Source of the DNA: a virus
IMG/VR virus record: IMGVR_UViG_3300042923_000668
Span: 1 to 46,448 of that record
DNA length: 46,448 nucleotides
Strand: one strand, 5' to 3'
The position numbers were made by a program, and so were the translations under genes. This document shows, in pieces, positions 18,593 to 25,186 of this stretch (position 1 is its first letter; each line of letters begins with the position of its first letter). The notes under the pieces are model-generated. The model saw nothing but the letters and a program-made list of their open reading frames with translations, did not search any database and had not been told where the DNA came from.

Positions 18593-18676
18593 ACTTTACA
18601 CTTTTACCGGAAAATTGCAAATTACTTTACACCAAAAATGTAAAGTTAGTACCTAAAATGCTCAAATATGTAAAGT
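18593..18676 (+). repeat. Symmetric four-site array of ACTTTACA / TGTAAAGT
   Basis: ACTTTACA occurs at 18593-18600 and 18624-18631, its reverse complement TGTAAAGT at 18639-18646 and 18669-18676. The inner pair forms a perfect 8-bp dyad with a 7-base spacer; the outer copies lie 23 and 22 bases further out. A TAAAAT -10-like box (18654-18659) follows the central dyad. I read it as the operator or activator site of a lysis-gene promoter. No TTGACA-like -35 at proper spacing is present. Confidence 0.65.
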
Positions 18677-18687
18677 GGAGGCGAACC

Positions 18688-18915
18688 ATGATCCATATGA
18701 TCGTACAATGGTGCAGCGTGCTGGATAAGCCAGCGGATCAAAGCGAGTATTATCAAGCGATGTGCCGGCTACACGGGAAAGACACGGCTGATCGCTACAC
18801 TTTCGAACAGGTGATTCCTCCACTAGATGAGATACGCCGCAGCGGCTCCGACGAACTGAATCAAGTGGTAGACATTATCACCAACGGCGTAGCGCCGGGG
18901 AGGGCTGTTAGATGA
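18688..18915 (+). CDS. Small lysis-operon protein, unknown
   Basis: 75 residues from ATG 18688 with GTGGAGG at 18675-18681; an upstream in-frame ATG at 18658 lies within the regulatory array and has no site. The protein is soluble and acidic (FEQVIPPLDEIRRSGSDEL). Its stop overlaps the holin start by ATGA. First gene of the lysis operon; possibly a regulator or antiholin partner, but nothing in the sequence proves it. Confidence 0.55.
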   Translation: MIHMIVQWCSVLDKPADQSEYYQAMCRLHGKDTADRYTFEQVIPPLDEIRRSGSDELNQVVDIITNGVAPGRAVR

Positions 18916-19310
18916 AGAAGTGGACGGACAACAAATTCCTAACTCTTATCGGGACCATGCTTGCCCTGATCCTGAACGAGAAGTTACATCTCGACATCGA
19001 CATCGACCGCCTCATGCCCGCGTTAATCGTCTCCGGTCAATACATCGCGATGCAATACGCTTTGGATCACGCAAAAGGCGAAGCTACCCGAACCTTCAAC
19101 AGCCGGAAGCTAATTGTAATGCTCGGGACATGTACCATCATTATCGTGAGCGAATACATCGGATTTGACCTTATGGAGATTATCGCAGTGACTGGCGTAG
19201 GAGCTGGATGGATTACGATGGAGGCCGTAAACGACTACAAACGGATCAAGAAAGGGGATACGGTCAGTGTCAATACGAAACCTGCAAATACCTTCGAATC
19301 TAATAAGTGA
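18912..19310 (+). CDS. Holin-like membrane protein
   Basis: 132 residues with hydrophobic stretches at about 8-22, 35-50, 66-82 (KLIVMLGTCTIIIVSEY) and 88-102, then a basic tail. The size, charge pattern and place directly before the amidase gene fit a holin, which makes the membrane lesion that lets the endolysin reach the wall. Start by ATGA overlap with the previous stop. It overlaps the amidase start by 44 bases. Confidence 0.7.
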   Translation: MKKWTDNKFLTLIGTMLALILNEKLHLDIDIDRLMPALIVSGQYIAMQYALDHAKGEATRTFNSRKLIVMLGTCTIIIVSEYIGFDLMEIIAVTGVGAGWITMEAVNDYKRIKKGDTVSVNTKPANTFESNK

Positions 19311-20061
19311 ACTCGGCATTCCGCAGATCATCGACATCACAGACGACCTCCCCAAACTCGGAAAAAAGGGATGGGATGGTTTAAACTCACCGAGGGACAT
19401 CAATGCCCTGACGGATGTTGTATGGCATCATACGGCTTGCTTTCTCAATATCGGAGCGACAGCCGTAACCCATGCCAACAACCATATCCGGGCCAATGAG
19501 GGTGGTATGCCGTACCACTTTTATTTGAAAGATGGGCAAATATATCAATGCAATGATGTGGTGACCTTTACTTATGGCGTATCAGCCAATAATACGTATA
19601 CGGTTCATTGCTCGGTTGAAGGCTGCTACGCACCAATAAGTAATCCGGACGGCAGCACAACACCCGCAGATGAGTTGTCCGATGATAACCTCCGCGCCAT
19701 GATCGGGTTAGAACTCACGCTTAGAACCGTGCTGCCGAAGTACAAACAGTCGAACGGACATAGTTACTACCGGCCAAATTTATGTCCCGGATACAGTATG
19801 ACCAAGTTTCGGGAAAGCGTTCTTGATATTGAAAAGAAACTTGAGTGGAAAAATACGAGTCAATATCGCGCTGAACTGGCGTATCGAATTGCGAATTCCA
19901 TTCTATGGACCCGGAACACATCTATGGGGATAGACCAATTCGGAAAGACTCAAAATGAGGACGGAACACCAACGGTTAAAGAGGAAGATAAAGATTGGGC
20001 AGTAGAGCGCTTGCTCTTGCTTGAACCGAAAGTGCGCGAACTGGGTTTCTTATTCGATTAA
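19267..20061 (+). CDS. N-acetylmuramoyl-L-alanine amidase (endolysin)
   Basis: 264 residues from GTG 19267, supported by AAAGGGG at 19251-19257. Amidase_2/PGRP fold: VVWHHTA with zinc ligand His54, MPYHFYL with Tyr83, and GHSYYRPNLCPG with His165 and Cys173, eight residues apart as in T7 lysozyme. It cuts the bond between muramic acid and L-Ala. The C-terminal 75 residues (helical, ending ERLLLLEPKVRELGFLFD) may be a wall-binding or dimer domain. Directly downstream of the holin. A terminator follows at 20068. Confidence 0.88.
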   Translation: MSIRNLQIPSNLISELGIPQIIDITDDLPKLGKKGWDGLNSPRDINALTDVVWHHTACFLNIGATAVTHANNHIRANEGGMPYHFYLKDGQIYQCNDVVTFTYGVSANNTYTVHCSVEGCYAPISNPDGSTTPADELSDDNLRAMIGLELTLRTVLPKYKQSNGHSYYRPNLCPGYSMTKFRESVLDIEKKLEWKNTSQYRAELAYRIANSILWTRNTSMGIDQFGKTQNEDGTPTVKEEDKDWAVERLLLLEPKVRELGFLFD

Positions 20062-20067
20062 ATGAAA

Positions 20068-20096
20068 AGAGCGCCTTCGGGCGCTCTCTTTTGTTT
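20068..20096 (+). terminator. Strong terminator after the lysis genes
   Basis: AGAGCGCC (20068-20075) pairs with GGCGCTCT (20080-20087) around a TTCG tetraloop, then CTTTTGTTT. It marks the end of the late operon before the opposite-strand integrase region. The next 148 bases hold no gene I can support; a short palindrome CCGGATATTCCGG is the only visible structure before the attP candidate. Confidence 0.9.
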
Positions 20097-20244
20097 CCGC
20101 GCGGCAAGCTGACCGTTGATAGGCCGATCCGGATATTCCGGGGCTGTATCGTTCGAAGTGTCAGACGCGGACCGACATGGCTGACTACAGTATAGTGCGA
20201 AGCGGTCGGGTGCTGTAATAATTATAACATGTAGCGACTTATCA

Positions 20245-20296
20245 GTACAGATAAGAAGATGATGTTAATGAGTTTACATCATGGGTTTATCTGTAC
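20245..20296. other. Candidate attP: 52-bp imperfect dyad beside the integrase gene
   Basis: Arms of 21 bases (20245-20265 and 20276-20296) match at 17 of 21 positions: outer GTACAGATAA with TTATCTGTAC and inner ATGATGT with ACATCAT, around TAATGAGTTT. The centre falls between G20270 and A20271, which would give a GA crossover dinucleotide. About 50 bp of dyad with a nonpalindromic centre is what large serine integrases use, and it ends three bases from the integrase stop. Reading either strand there is no T-run after it, so a terminator is less likely. Confidence 0.62.
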
Positions 20297-20298
20297 GG

Positions 20299-21882
20299 TC
20301 AGTCAGGCAGCTTGGTGTAAAGGCTTAGCGTGAATTCATCATTTCGCTGAGTTTTCTCTTTTCGGTATGTTGCATACTCCAAAACCGATTTCAACATCAT
20401 ATTTTTCTTTGCAGGGTCTTTCTCTTTCTGATATGCTTTAAGTACCGATTCAAACTTTGGGATAATGGTCTTTTGAGCCTTATCCTTTTTTGTTTCTGTG
20501 GATAGTTCGGATTTCACTTGCTCGATTGTTTGTTTCGTAGTCTCGATACGTTCGGAAAGCAGTCTGGAACGGTGAAGGTAAGTGTCGATATCGTATATCC
20601 TCCGCTCTAAAAAATCATGCAGCGTTCCTTTTTGCCCTTCTAGTTCCGTAAGTTCCTTCTCCAATCCTTTCAAAGCCGATTCTTTGGCCTCAAGCACAAC
20701 GTTCTTTTCTTCTTTATTCTTGCGATTCCCCCAATTGACTTTCAGTTGAGCAACGAATTGTTCAAGAGCTTCTACTAACTTTTGCTCGACGTACTGGAAC
20801 CGGCTGCTTTTATTATCGCAACGCTTACGGTTATAGCACATCAAATGACCCGGTTGATCGACATATGGACGGTAAACCATCGACGATCCACATTTGTCGC
20901 ATTTGATAAGACCGGCTAGGGGATTGGTAATTCCATTCTCGAGATGATAGGGTACGTGATACTTATATTTCAGTATTTCATGCGCAAGTTTAAATTGTTC
21001 TTCGCTGATCAACGGCTCGTGCTTACCCTGCACATCAATCCATTCCTCTATTGGGCGCGTTCGCGTATCGCGTTTTTTACCAGCTATCTTTGACTTCTTC
21101 TGTTCTTTCTTTTTCCATTGAATGCGACCAATATAAACGGCGTTTTTGATAATAGATAGCACGGAACTTGCTTCCCACGGTTTACCAGAGTATGTGGGGT
21201 ACTTTAGCCGATTCAGCTCGTTGGCGATTTTGTTTGTGCCTAGTCTTTTATGTGGATCGGTATGAGTGTACAGTTCGAATATCAGTTTTACAACGGGAGC
21301 CTGTTCGGGGTGCAAAATAAGCATCCGTTCACCTTTTCCCGTTTTCTCGATCTGGTATCCATACGGCGGTCTAGTGCCTATGTAGTTGCCTTCCTCGACC
21401 GAACGAACGCGACCGCCTTGTAGCCGCTTTGTCGTCTGTTTCAGTTCCATGCGAGCGAGGAAGGATCGCACCTCAACGCTAAATTCTCCTGACTCCTGGT
21501 TCATGTCGTAGATTTCGGTAGGAGTGATAATCAGCGCTTTGCTTTCTTTAAACGAGCGTTCGATTACTCCTTGATCGATCTTATCGCCGCGACCAAGCCG
21601 GTCAATATCCATGACCAAGACGCCGTTGGGCGGGTCGGTTTCCATCGATTGCAACATGCTCACCATCTCGGGCCGGTGGAAGATGCTTTCACCGGATGCG
21701 ATTTCTGGAAAAACACGAGTTATATTAATGTTATAGTCTTTTGCCAGTTTGAACAAAGCTTTACGGTGCTTATCCAGTGTTTCGCCTTCGCCGCGTGCCT
21801 CAGCTTCCAAATCAGCGCGGCTCTTACGAAGATACATCCAGTATTCTCCGTTTGGATCGAGTACATCAAATTGTTTGACCAT
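20299..21882 (-). CDS. int: Large serine recombinase (integrase)
   Basis: 527 residues. ATG 21882 is chosen for the GGAGG six bases upstream; an in-frame TTG at 21897 lacks one. N-terminal resolvase domain with catalytic Ser21 in YLRKSR, and GVLVMDIDRLGRGD near 87-100 supplying active-site arginines. Recombinase domain about 165-310 (RPPYGYQIEKTGKGERM). Zinc ribbon Cys328, Cys331, Cys349, Cys355 with a long coiled coil inserted after it (about 385-470), as in phage integrases of this class. It integrates the genome at attP x attB by 2-bp staggered cuts. The candidate attP is directly downstream. Confidence 0.95.
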   Translation of the reverse strand: MVKQFDVLDPNGEYWMYLRKSRADLEAEARGEGETLDKHRKALFKLAKDYNINITRVFPEIASGESIFHRPEMVSMLQSMETDPPNGVLVMDIDRLGRGDKIDQGVIERSFKESKALIITPTEIYDMNQESGEFSVEVRSFLARMELKQTTKRLQGGRVRSVEEGNYIGTRPPYGYQIEKTGKGERMLILHPEQAPVVKLIFELYTHTDPHKRLGTNKIANELNRLKYPTYSGKPWEASSVLSIIKNAVYIGRIQWKKKEQKKSKIAGKKRDTRTRPIEEWIDVQGKHEPLISEEQFKLAHEILKYKYHVPYHLENGITNPLAGLIKCDKCGSSMVYRPYVDQPGHLMCYNRKRCDNKSSRFQYVEQKLVEALEQFVAQLKVNWGNRKNKEEKNVVLEAKESALKGLEKELTELEGQKGTLHDFLERRIYDIDTYLHRSRLLSERIETTKQTIEQVKSELSTETKKDKAQKTIIPKFESVLKAYQKEKDPAKKNMMLKSVLEYATYRKEKTQRNDEFTLSLYTKLPD

Positions 21883-21915
21883 AGGGAACCTCCGCAATAT
21901 CTGGTATCCTCTATT

Positions 21916-22116
21916 TTAAAACAAAAACGGTTGAATGGGGTAGGGGATTTCTGTAGGTATATCGGGATATCCATTCGCTGTTGCAATGTATTCCCAATGT
22001 ACGGCGTTGCTGTGGCTGCTAGAACCGCATTTAGGGCATACACCATACTTGCCTAGATCAAACCTCCATCGATCCCTGTGTGTGGCGTAGCAGCAGCGTG
22101 AACACCATAGGTACAT
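21916..22116 (-). CDS. Small zinc-ribbon protein upstream of integrase
   Basis: 66 residues from ATG 22116 with GGAGG five bases upstream. CSRCCYATH near the N-terminus and CPKCGSSSH near residue 28 form a rubredoxin-like knuckle pair. Its stop lies 33 bases before the integrase start on the same strand, so the two are probably cotranscribed; in this position it might be a recombination directionality factor, but that is a guess from place alone. A terminator for the upstream gene separates it from the CuAO-N gene. Confidence 0.6.
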   Translation of the reverse strand: MYLWCSRCCYATHRDRWRFDLGKYGVCPKCGSSSHSNAVHWEYIATANGYPDIPTEIPYPIQPFLF

Positions 22117-22129
22117 GTGATCCTCCAAT

Positions 22130-22152
22130 GAAAAAAGCCCTGTGAGGGCTTT
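22130..22152 (-). terminator. Terminator of the envelope-protein genes
   Basis: On the minus strand AAAGCCCT and AGGGCTTT form an eight-pair stem with a CAC loop (22134-22152), followed by TTTTTTC. It ends transcription of the 22161-23327 gene before the zinc-ribbon and integrase genes. Confidence 0.82.
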
Positions 22153-22160
22153 AACTAATT

Positions 22161-23327
22161 TTATTTAGATACATTCTTTAGTTTTTCTTGTTCGCTTATT
22201 ATTTTTGCTTTTATTTGTGTTGCACTAAATTGCAACACTTGGACTTGTTTTGTGAACAGATTGAAATGCTCTTTTGCAACAGAGATATTTGCTCCATACA
22301 CATCGTTAGGCGTATCAAATCTTGCGATTTTCCAAGTAAAGAGACCTACATAGACATCATTTAGTGGTTGACTCAATGCGTATATTTCATTAATTATTTG
22401 ATTTGTAACAGTTAAATCAGTATTTAGTTTGGGGTACACTTCCTTTCCTTTATTATAAATTTCGGTTGCTTGAGCATATGCCTTTTTGTATTCTTGTTCA
22501 AGTTGAGAATCTGTAATCGTAATAGTCTTTCCATCGTACCATTGCTGGAAGTATTGATTTGATGTATTTACAAAACTAGAAAAAACATCTACTGAATTTT
22601 GAAGAAAGACGTAGAAATCGGACAATATGTTATTTTGTGAAATAATCTGAGCATTGTTATTTTGCGCTTGTGGTTGCTGCTGTGGTTGATAATAAGATTG
22701 GTTCTGTTGAATTGGTTGGTTGTTTGTGGGCTGCTGCAATTGATTGCTCTTCGGCTGAATGACAATCCTTTTATTAAACTCATCCGGAGTAATCTTTTTT
22801 TCATGTAGTTCTTTTATATTTTTTGTCATTATGATGTAAATAGAACCATTTGAACTTAGATCCTCTAACCGTATTTGTTTAACTCCATACCCTACTTTTT
22901 CAAGTACTTTTTGATATTTCGAAAGTTGCAAAACATCCGACGCATCAAACTTCAATTTAAATGATAGTTGGGTGAAATCGTCATTAGAAATCATGTATTC
23001 AATCGCAGATACTTCATCTACAAGTGTGGCTGTCAGCTTTTTTAAATCTGGGGTCGTTGCCGTTGTTGTTTCAGGAAGCTTAACATCAACCGCATACGTA
23101 ACCCCATCCCAAATAACAGAAGCGCCGAGCTGCCTTAACAAGGAAATTGGTACAACAGTATGCCCATCATAAATCATGGCCGGCACTTCGTCAGTTTCGA
23201 GTTGTTTCCCATTTGAAGTTACTTTCACAATTGGATTACCTTTGTAATCCCCGTTAATGCTTGATGCGTGAACAGTTCCAACAACAAGCATCATTAAAAA
23301 TACAAACAATACTACTTTCTTAAACAT
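22161..23327 (-). CDS. Secreted protein with CuAO-N-like domain, lysogeny module
   Basis: 388 residues. Signal peptide MFKKVVLFVFLMMLVVGTVHA. Residues about 30-90 are a CuAO-N-like domain (IYDGHTVVPISLLRQLGASV, then VTYAVDVKLP). The middle is a beta/alpha region. Residues about 195-225 are a Gln/Asn/Pro low-complexity linker, and the C-terminal 160 residues are helical. GAGGTGAG precedes the ATG. It lies between integrase and repressor on the repressor strand, with a hairpin leader shared with the next gene, and is AT-rich. Probably made in the lysogen and placed at the cell surface. A role in blocking superinfection is inferred from position only. Confidence 0.75.
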   Translation of the reverse strand: MFKKVVLFVFLMMLVVGTVHASSINGDYKGNPIVKVTSNGKQLETDEVPAMIYDGHTVVPISLLRQLGASVIWDGVTYAVDVKLPETTTATTPDLKKLTATLVDEVSAIEYMISNDDFTQLSFKLKFDASDVLQLSKYQKVLEKVGYGVKQIRLEDLSSNGSIYIIMTKNIKELHEKKITPDEFNKRIVIQPKSNQLQQPTNNQPIQQNQSYYQPQQQPQAQNNNAQIISQNNILSDFYVFLQNSVDVFSSFVNTSNQYFQQWYDGKTITITDSQLEQEYKKAYAQATEIYNKGKEVYPKLNTDLTVTNQIINEIYALSQPLNDVYVGLFTWKIARFDTPNDVYGANISVAKEHFNLFTKQVQVLQFSATQIKAKIISEQEKLKNVSK

Positions 23328-23342
23328 AAACTCACCTCAACG

Positions 23343-23361
23343 TTCCCGATCGGTTCGGGTA
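23343..23361 (-). promoter_or_regulatory. Leader hairpin 2 (upstream of the CuAO-N gene)
   Basis: On the minus strand TACCCGAACCGATCGGGAA forms CCCGA/TCGGG with a short loop, ending 15 bases before the start codon, just ahead of the ribosome site. It matches the hairpin at 23869-23887 at 16 of 19 positions, with a compensating C-G to T-A pair. Confidence 0.6.
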
Positions 23362-23374
23362 TTTGCTATATTAA

Positions 23375-23851
23375 TTACTTTTTGCCTACTGGAATTGGTA
23401 CGACATACCACGTTGATCCAATTTTCTTTGCTATTGAATTGGCCTCGTTAACTTTATCGTTATAGGACGTGATTCTTTTTTTATAATCATCGTACTGTTG
23501 GTTGTATGCGCCTAGTTTCATGTTGTACTCATCAACTAATTTATTATATCTATCGATATTACCGTTCTTGTTTGCTTTTAAATCTATCTCCAATTTATCC
23601 AGATTGGCGTTCTTCGAAGTTAATTCCCCCTCAATTCGATCTAAATCCTTTTTCTCATCATCCAAAATAGATTGAATCTGAGTTAGTTTCTTTTGGTCGC
23701 CACTATGCCAAACTTTTTGGCCACCAACTAAAACTAGATTTATCAATCCATACACTATCGCAATTGCGACCACTCCAACTACCCAACCAATTATGTTGGG
23801 ACTAGAATTTTGATGTTCCTGTGTGTCAACTATCTTACTTTCTGAATCCAT
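23375..23851 (-). CDS. Membrane-anchored coiled-coil protein, lysogeny module
   Basis: 158 residues. A short polar N-terminus is followed by one membrane span (IIGWVVGVVAIAIVYGLINL, about residues 20-39) and then a coiled coil to about residue 140. The C-terminal end is STWYVVPIPVGKK. The layout suggests the coil is outside the membrane. It is cotranscribed with the secreted CuAO-N gene (47 bases between them) and has the matching leader hairpin. I do not recognise a family. The pair could form an envelope complex. Confidence 0.68.
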   Translation of the reverse strand: MDSESKIVDTQEHQNSSPNIIGWVVGVVAIAIVYGLINLVLVGGQKVWHSGDQKKLTQIQSILDDEKKDLDRIEGELTSKNANLDKLEIDLKANKNGNIDRYNKLVDEYNMKLGAYNQQYDDYKKRITSYNDKVNEANSIAKKIGSTWYVVPIPVGKK

Positions 23852-23868
23852 TATACATACCCCAATAA

Positions 23869-23887
23869 TTCCTGATCGGATCAGGTA
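23869..23887 (-). promoter_or_regulatory. Leader hairpin 1 (upstream of the membrane coiled-coil gene)
   Basis: On the minus strand TACCTGATCCGATCAGGAA gives a perfect six-pair stem CCTGAT/ATCAGG with CCG loop, 17 bases before the ATG. Same element as at 23343-23361. It could be an RNA control hairpin or a DNA operator, since it is also a dyad. Confidence 0.6.
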
Positions 23888-23912
23888 CTTGCTTGAAGTC
23901 TGTCAATACCTA

Positions 23913-23941
23913 TTGATACATAAATATCCAGTAATTGTCTA
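23913..23941 (-). promoter_or_regulatory. Possible promoter of the envelope-protein genes
   Basis: On the minus strand TAGACA (23936-23941), 17-base spacer, TATCAA (23913-23918). The match is moderate. The whole gap 23852-24197 has no supported gene. It holds this promoter, the leader hairpin, a CCGAAAGTTTCGG palindrome (23950-23962) and a plus-strand extended -10. Confidence 0.4.
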
Positions 23942-24131
23942 TATGTAATCCGAAAGTTTCGGTTATTTTCATGAGGAAAAAGTCTTGTTCGACAAAATGT
24001 TTTGAACCTTTGTTACTAATTGTCAAAATTGTCAGATAATAATCTTTTCAACATTAACAACACGTGTTATATTGATCTTGCAAATGGAAATGCTTACATT
24101 GTTGACATTCAATACTTATGTTTCCTTATTC

Positions 24132-24140
24132 TGATATAAT
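24132..24140 (+). promoter_or_regulatory. Extended -10 promoter pointing into the HTH gene's 3' end (antisense)
   Basis: TGATATAAT is an exact extended -10. A TTGACA is at 24102-24107, but the 27-base distance is too long for one promoter. A transcript starting near 24147 would contain the 9-bp hairpin 24171-24190 and run antisense to the minus-strand HTH gene. Confidence 0.45.
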
Positions 24141-24170
24141 GTGGTAGTACAAGACGTTGACCGGATGCTA

Positions 24171-24190
24171 CAGAGTAGATTTCTACTCTG
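24171..24190. repeat. Perfect 9-bp inverted repeat
   Basis: CAGAGTAGA and TCTACTCTG with a two-base centre, eight bases past the stop of the HTH gene. Neither side has a T-run, so it is not a normal terminator. It could be a regulator site or the stem of a small antisense RNA. Confidence 0.55.
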
Positions 24191-24197
24191 ATGATGC

Positions 24198-24410
24198 CTA
24201 CTCCTCAACCCACTCGTACAGATCGTCCATCGGCAGTTGTAAAGCGTTTGCCACCGTCTTTAATGTGTCGATGGACATCTTTCTTTTCTTGTTTGAGTAC
24301 ACGTAATACTGCTGCTTCGACCATCCTATGTCAGTGTAAAATTTGATATGGTCTATTTTACGTTCTTTTAGGATTTGAGCGAGTAGGCATTTACCGGCTT
24401 TAATCGCCAT
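24198..24410 (-). CDS. Small HTH (XRE/Cro type) regulator next to a LexA box
   Basis: 70 residues from ATG 24410, with AGAGGG six bases upstream; an in-frame GTG at 24425 is less likely. A helix-turn-helix lies at about residues 24-50 (FYTDIGWSKQQYYVYSNKKR) and the end LPMDDLYEWVEE is typical of Cro/CI-like proteins. It has no C-terminal cleavage domain. A consensus Bacillus LexA box is 37 bases upstream, in the promoter area. It may be an SOS-induced antirepressor or a second switch regulator (inference). Confidence 0.72.
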   Translation of the reverse strand: MAIKAGKCLLAQILKERKIDHIKFYTDIGWSKQQYYVYSNKKRKMSIDTLKTVANALQLPMDDLYEWVEE

Positions 24411-24446
24411 GTAATACCCTCTCACATATTTTTTTTACTTAATTAT

Positions 24447-24460
24447 CGAACATATGTTCC
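24447..24460. promoter_or_regulatory. LexA (DinR) box
   Basis: CGAACATATGTTCC matches the Bacillus subtilis LexA consensus CGAACRNRYGTTYC at every position and contains a 12-bp perfect palindrome. It lies between the divergent HTH gene (minus) and a 53-residue gene (plus), where host LexA could repress either. Confidence 0.75.
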
Positions 24461-24518
24461 TGAACAAGCGTATAACATGTTAAAATGGTAATCCAAGATG
24501 TGACAGGATGGTGTCGAG

Positions 24519-24680
24519 ATGGATAAATCAACATTTAAAGAATTTATTTTGAGAGCAACTGAAGAGCAAATACAAATTTTTTTTGATCGTCTTAATTGTG
24601 GCAACTGCGATTGTAAGGATTCATGTGAAGTTATTTATACCATAAATGAGATCAGTTCTTCTCAGACTCCATCTCCTTAA
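24519..24680 (+). CDS. Small cysteine-rich protein in the lysogeny region
   Basis: 53 residues, too short to stand out, on the plus strand between the two minus-strand regulators. It begins MDKSTFKEFILRATEEQIQI and has a CGNCDCKDSC cluster at about residues 27-36 that could bind metal. The upstream AGGATGGTG is a weak ribosome site. Its end overlaps the repressor gene by 29 bases, tail to tail. It would be served by any plus-strand promoter at the LexA box. Function unknown. Confidence 0.5.
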   Translation: MDKSTFKEFILRATEEQIQIFFDRLNCGNCDCKDSCEVIYTINEISSSQTPSP

Positions 24681-25035
24681 TCATGACCTCGGCAAGTCTG
24701 TCCAGAATGTTCTGTTTATCTTTTGGTAGTGCATCATACATTTCGATTAGTTTTCGTTTTTGATCATTGATTTCATATTTCATGATTTCTTCTTTGACCT
24801 TGTTTTTTTCGTATTTCTTGATGTATCCAGCTTTCGCCATTAGTTTCTCATAATCAACCCCTAACGGTTTCGCTAGTTTTTCCAGAATATCTGGTGATGG
24901 AATTCCTCTTTCCCCTCTTTCCAATTGAGAAATGTACGCATTGGAAACCTCCGAAAGCATCTCTAGTTTCCTGATCGTCATTTTTTTCCCCGTTCTCAAC
25001 TCCTTTAAATAGATTCCAAATTCGTTTGCTTCCAA
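24652..25035 (-). CDS. Phage repressor (XRE family, CI-like, no protease domain)
   Basis: 127 residues from TTG 25035, chosen because GGAGG lies nine bases upstream; another TTG at 25041 is too close to it. HTH at about 8-62 (MTIRKLEMLSEVSNAYISQL, then LERGERGIPSPDILEKLA). The rest is a charged helical domain (KLIEMYDALPKDKQNILDRL), probably for dimerisation. There is no LexA-like serine protease domain, so RecA-driven self-cleavage is not expected. Divergent from the Cro-like gene with several operators between. One operator covers its own start region, suggesting autoregulation. Confidence 0.85.
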   Translation of the reverse strand: MEANEFGIYLKELRTGKKMTIRKLEMLSEVSNAYISQLERGERGIPSPDILEKLAKPLGVDYEKLMAKAGYIKKYEKNKVKEEIMKYEINDQKRKLIEMYDALPKDKQNILDRLAEVMIKEMESEKN

Positions 25036-25168
25036 GTGCAAGCACCTCCTACGTAGATTATAGACAATAATTTTAAGTTTGCTTACAAAAGTCGATAAAA
25101 AATGCTTGCAAAAGCAATCATAACATGGTAGATTGGTAACAACAGCAAGATAACACTTGCAAGCAAAG
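25027..25168. promoter_or_regulatory. Operator cluster of the lysis-lysogeny switch
   Basis: Related sites built on TGCTTGCAA: 25027-25044 (TGCTT and AAGCA arms over the repressor start), 25078-25092 TTTGCTTACAAAAGT, 25102-25118 ATGCTTGCAAAAGCAAT and 25154-25168 CACTTGCAAGCAAAG. A fifth, ATGCTTGCAAAAGTT, lies at 25395-25409 within the end of the Cro-like gene. A perfect TATAAT on the minus strand (25057-25062) lies 22 bases before the repressor start codon and probably serves it, though no -35 matches well. Confidence 0.72.
25106..25134 (+). promoter_or_regulatory. Early promoter (PR-like)
   Basis: TTGCAA (25106-25111), 17-base spacer, TAGATT (25129-25134) with TGG before the -10. The -35 lies inside the operator at 25102-25118, so repressor binding would block it directly. 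Confidence 0.6.
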
Positions 25169-25186
25169 ATCGAAGGTGGTGATTAC

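Noticed and set aside
20245-20296. Dyad beside integrase considered as a terminator
   Set aside because: No T-run after the stem on either strand and a four-base mismatch in the middle; the attP reading fits better.
23971-24039. 22-codon open frame in the gap 23852-24197
   Set aside because: No ribosome site and no recognisable content.
24171-24190. Perfect inverted repeat considered as terminator of the HTH gene
   Set aside because: No T-run on the minus strand after the stem.
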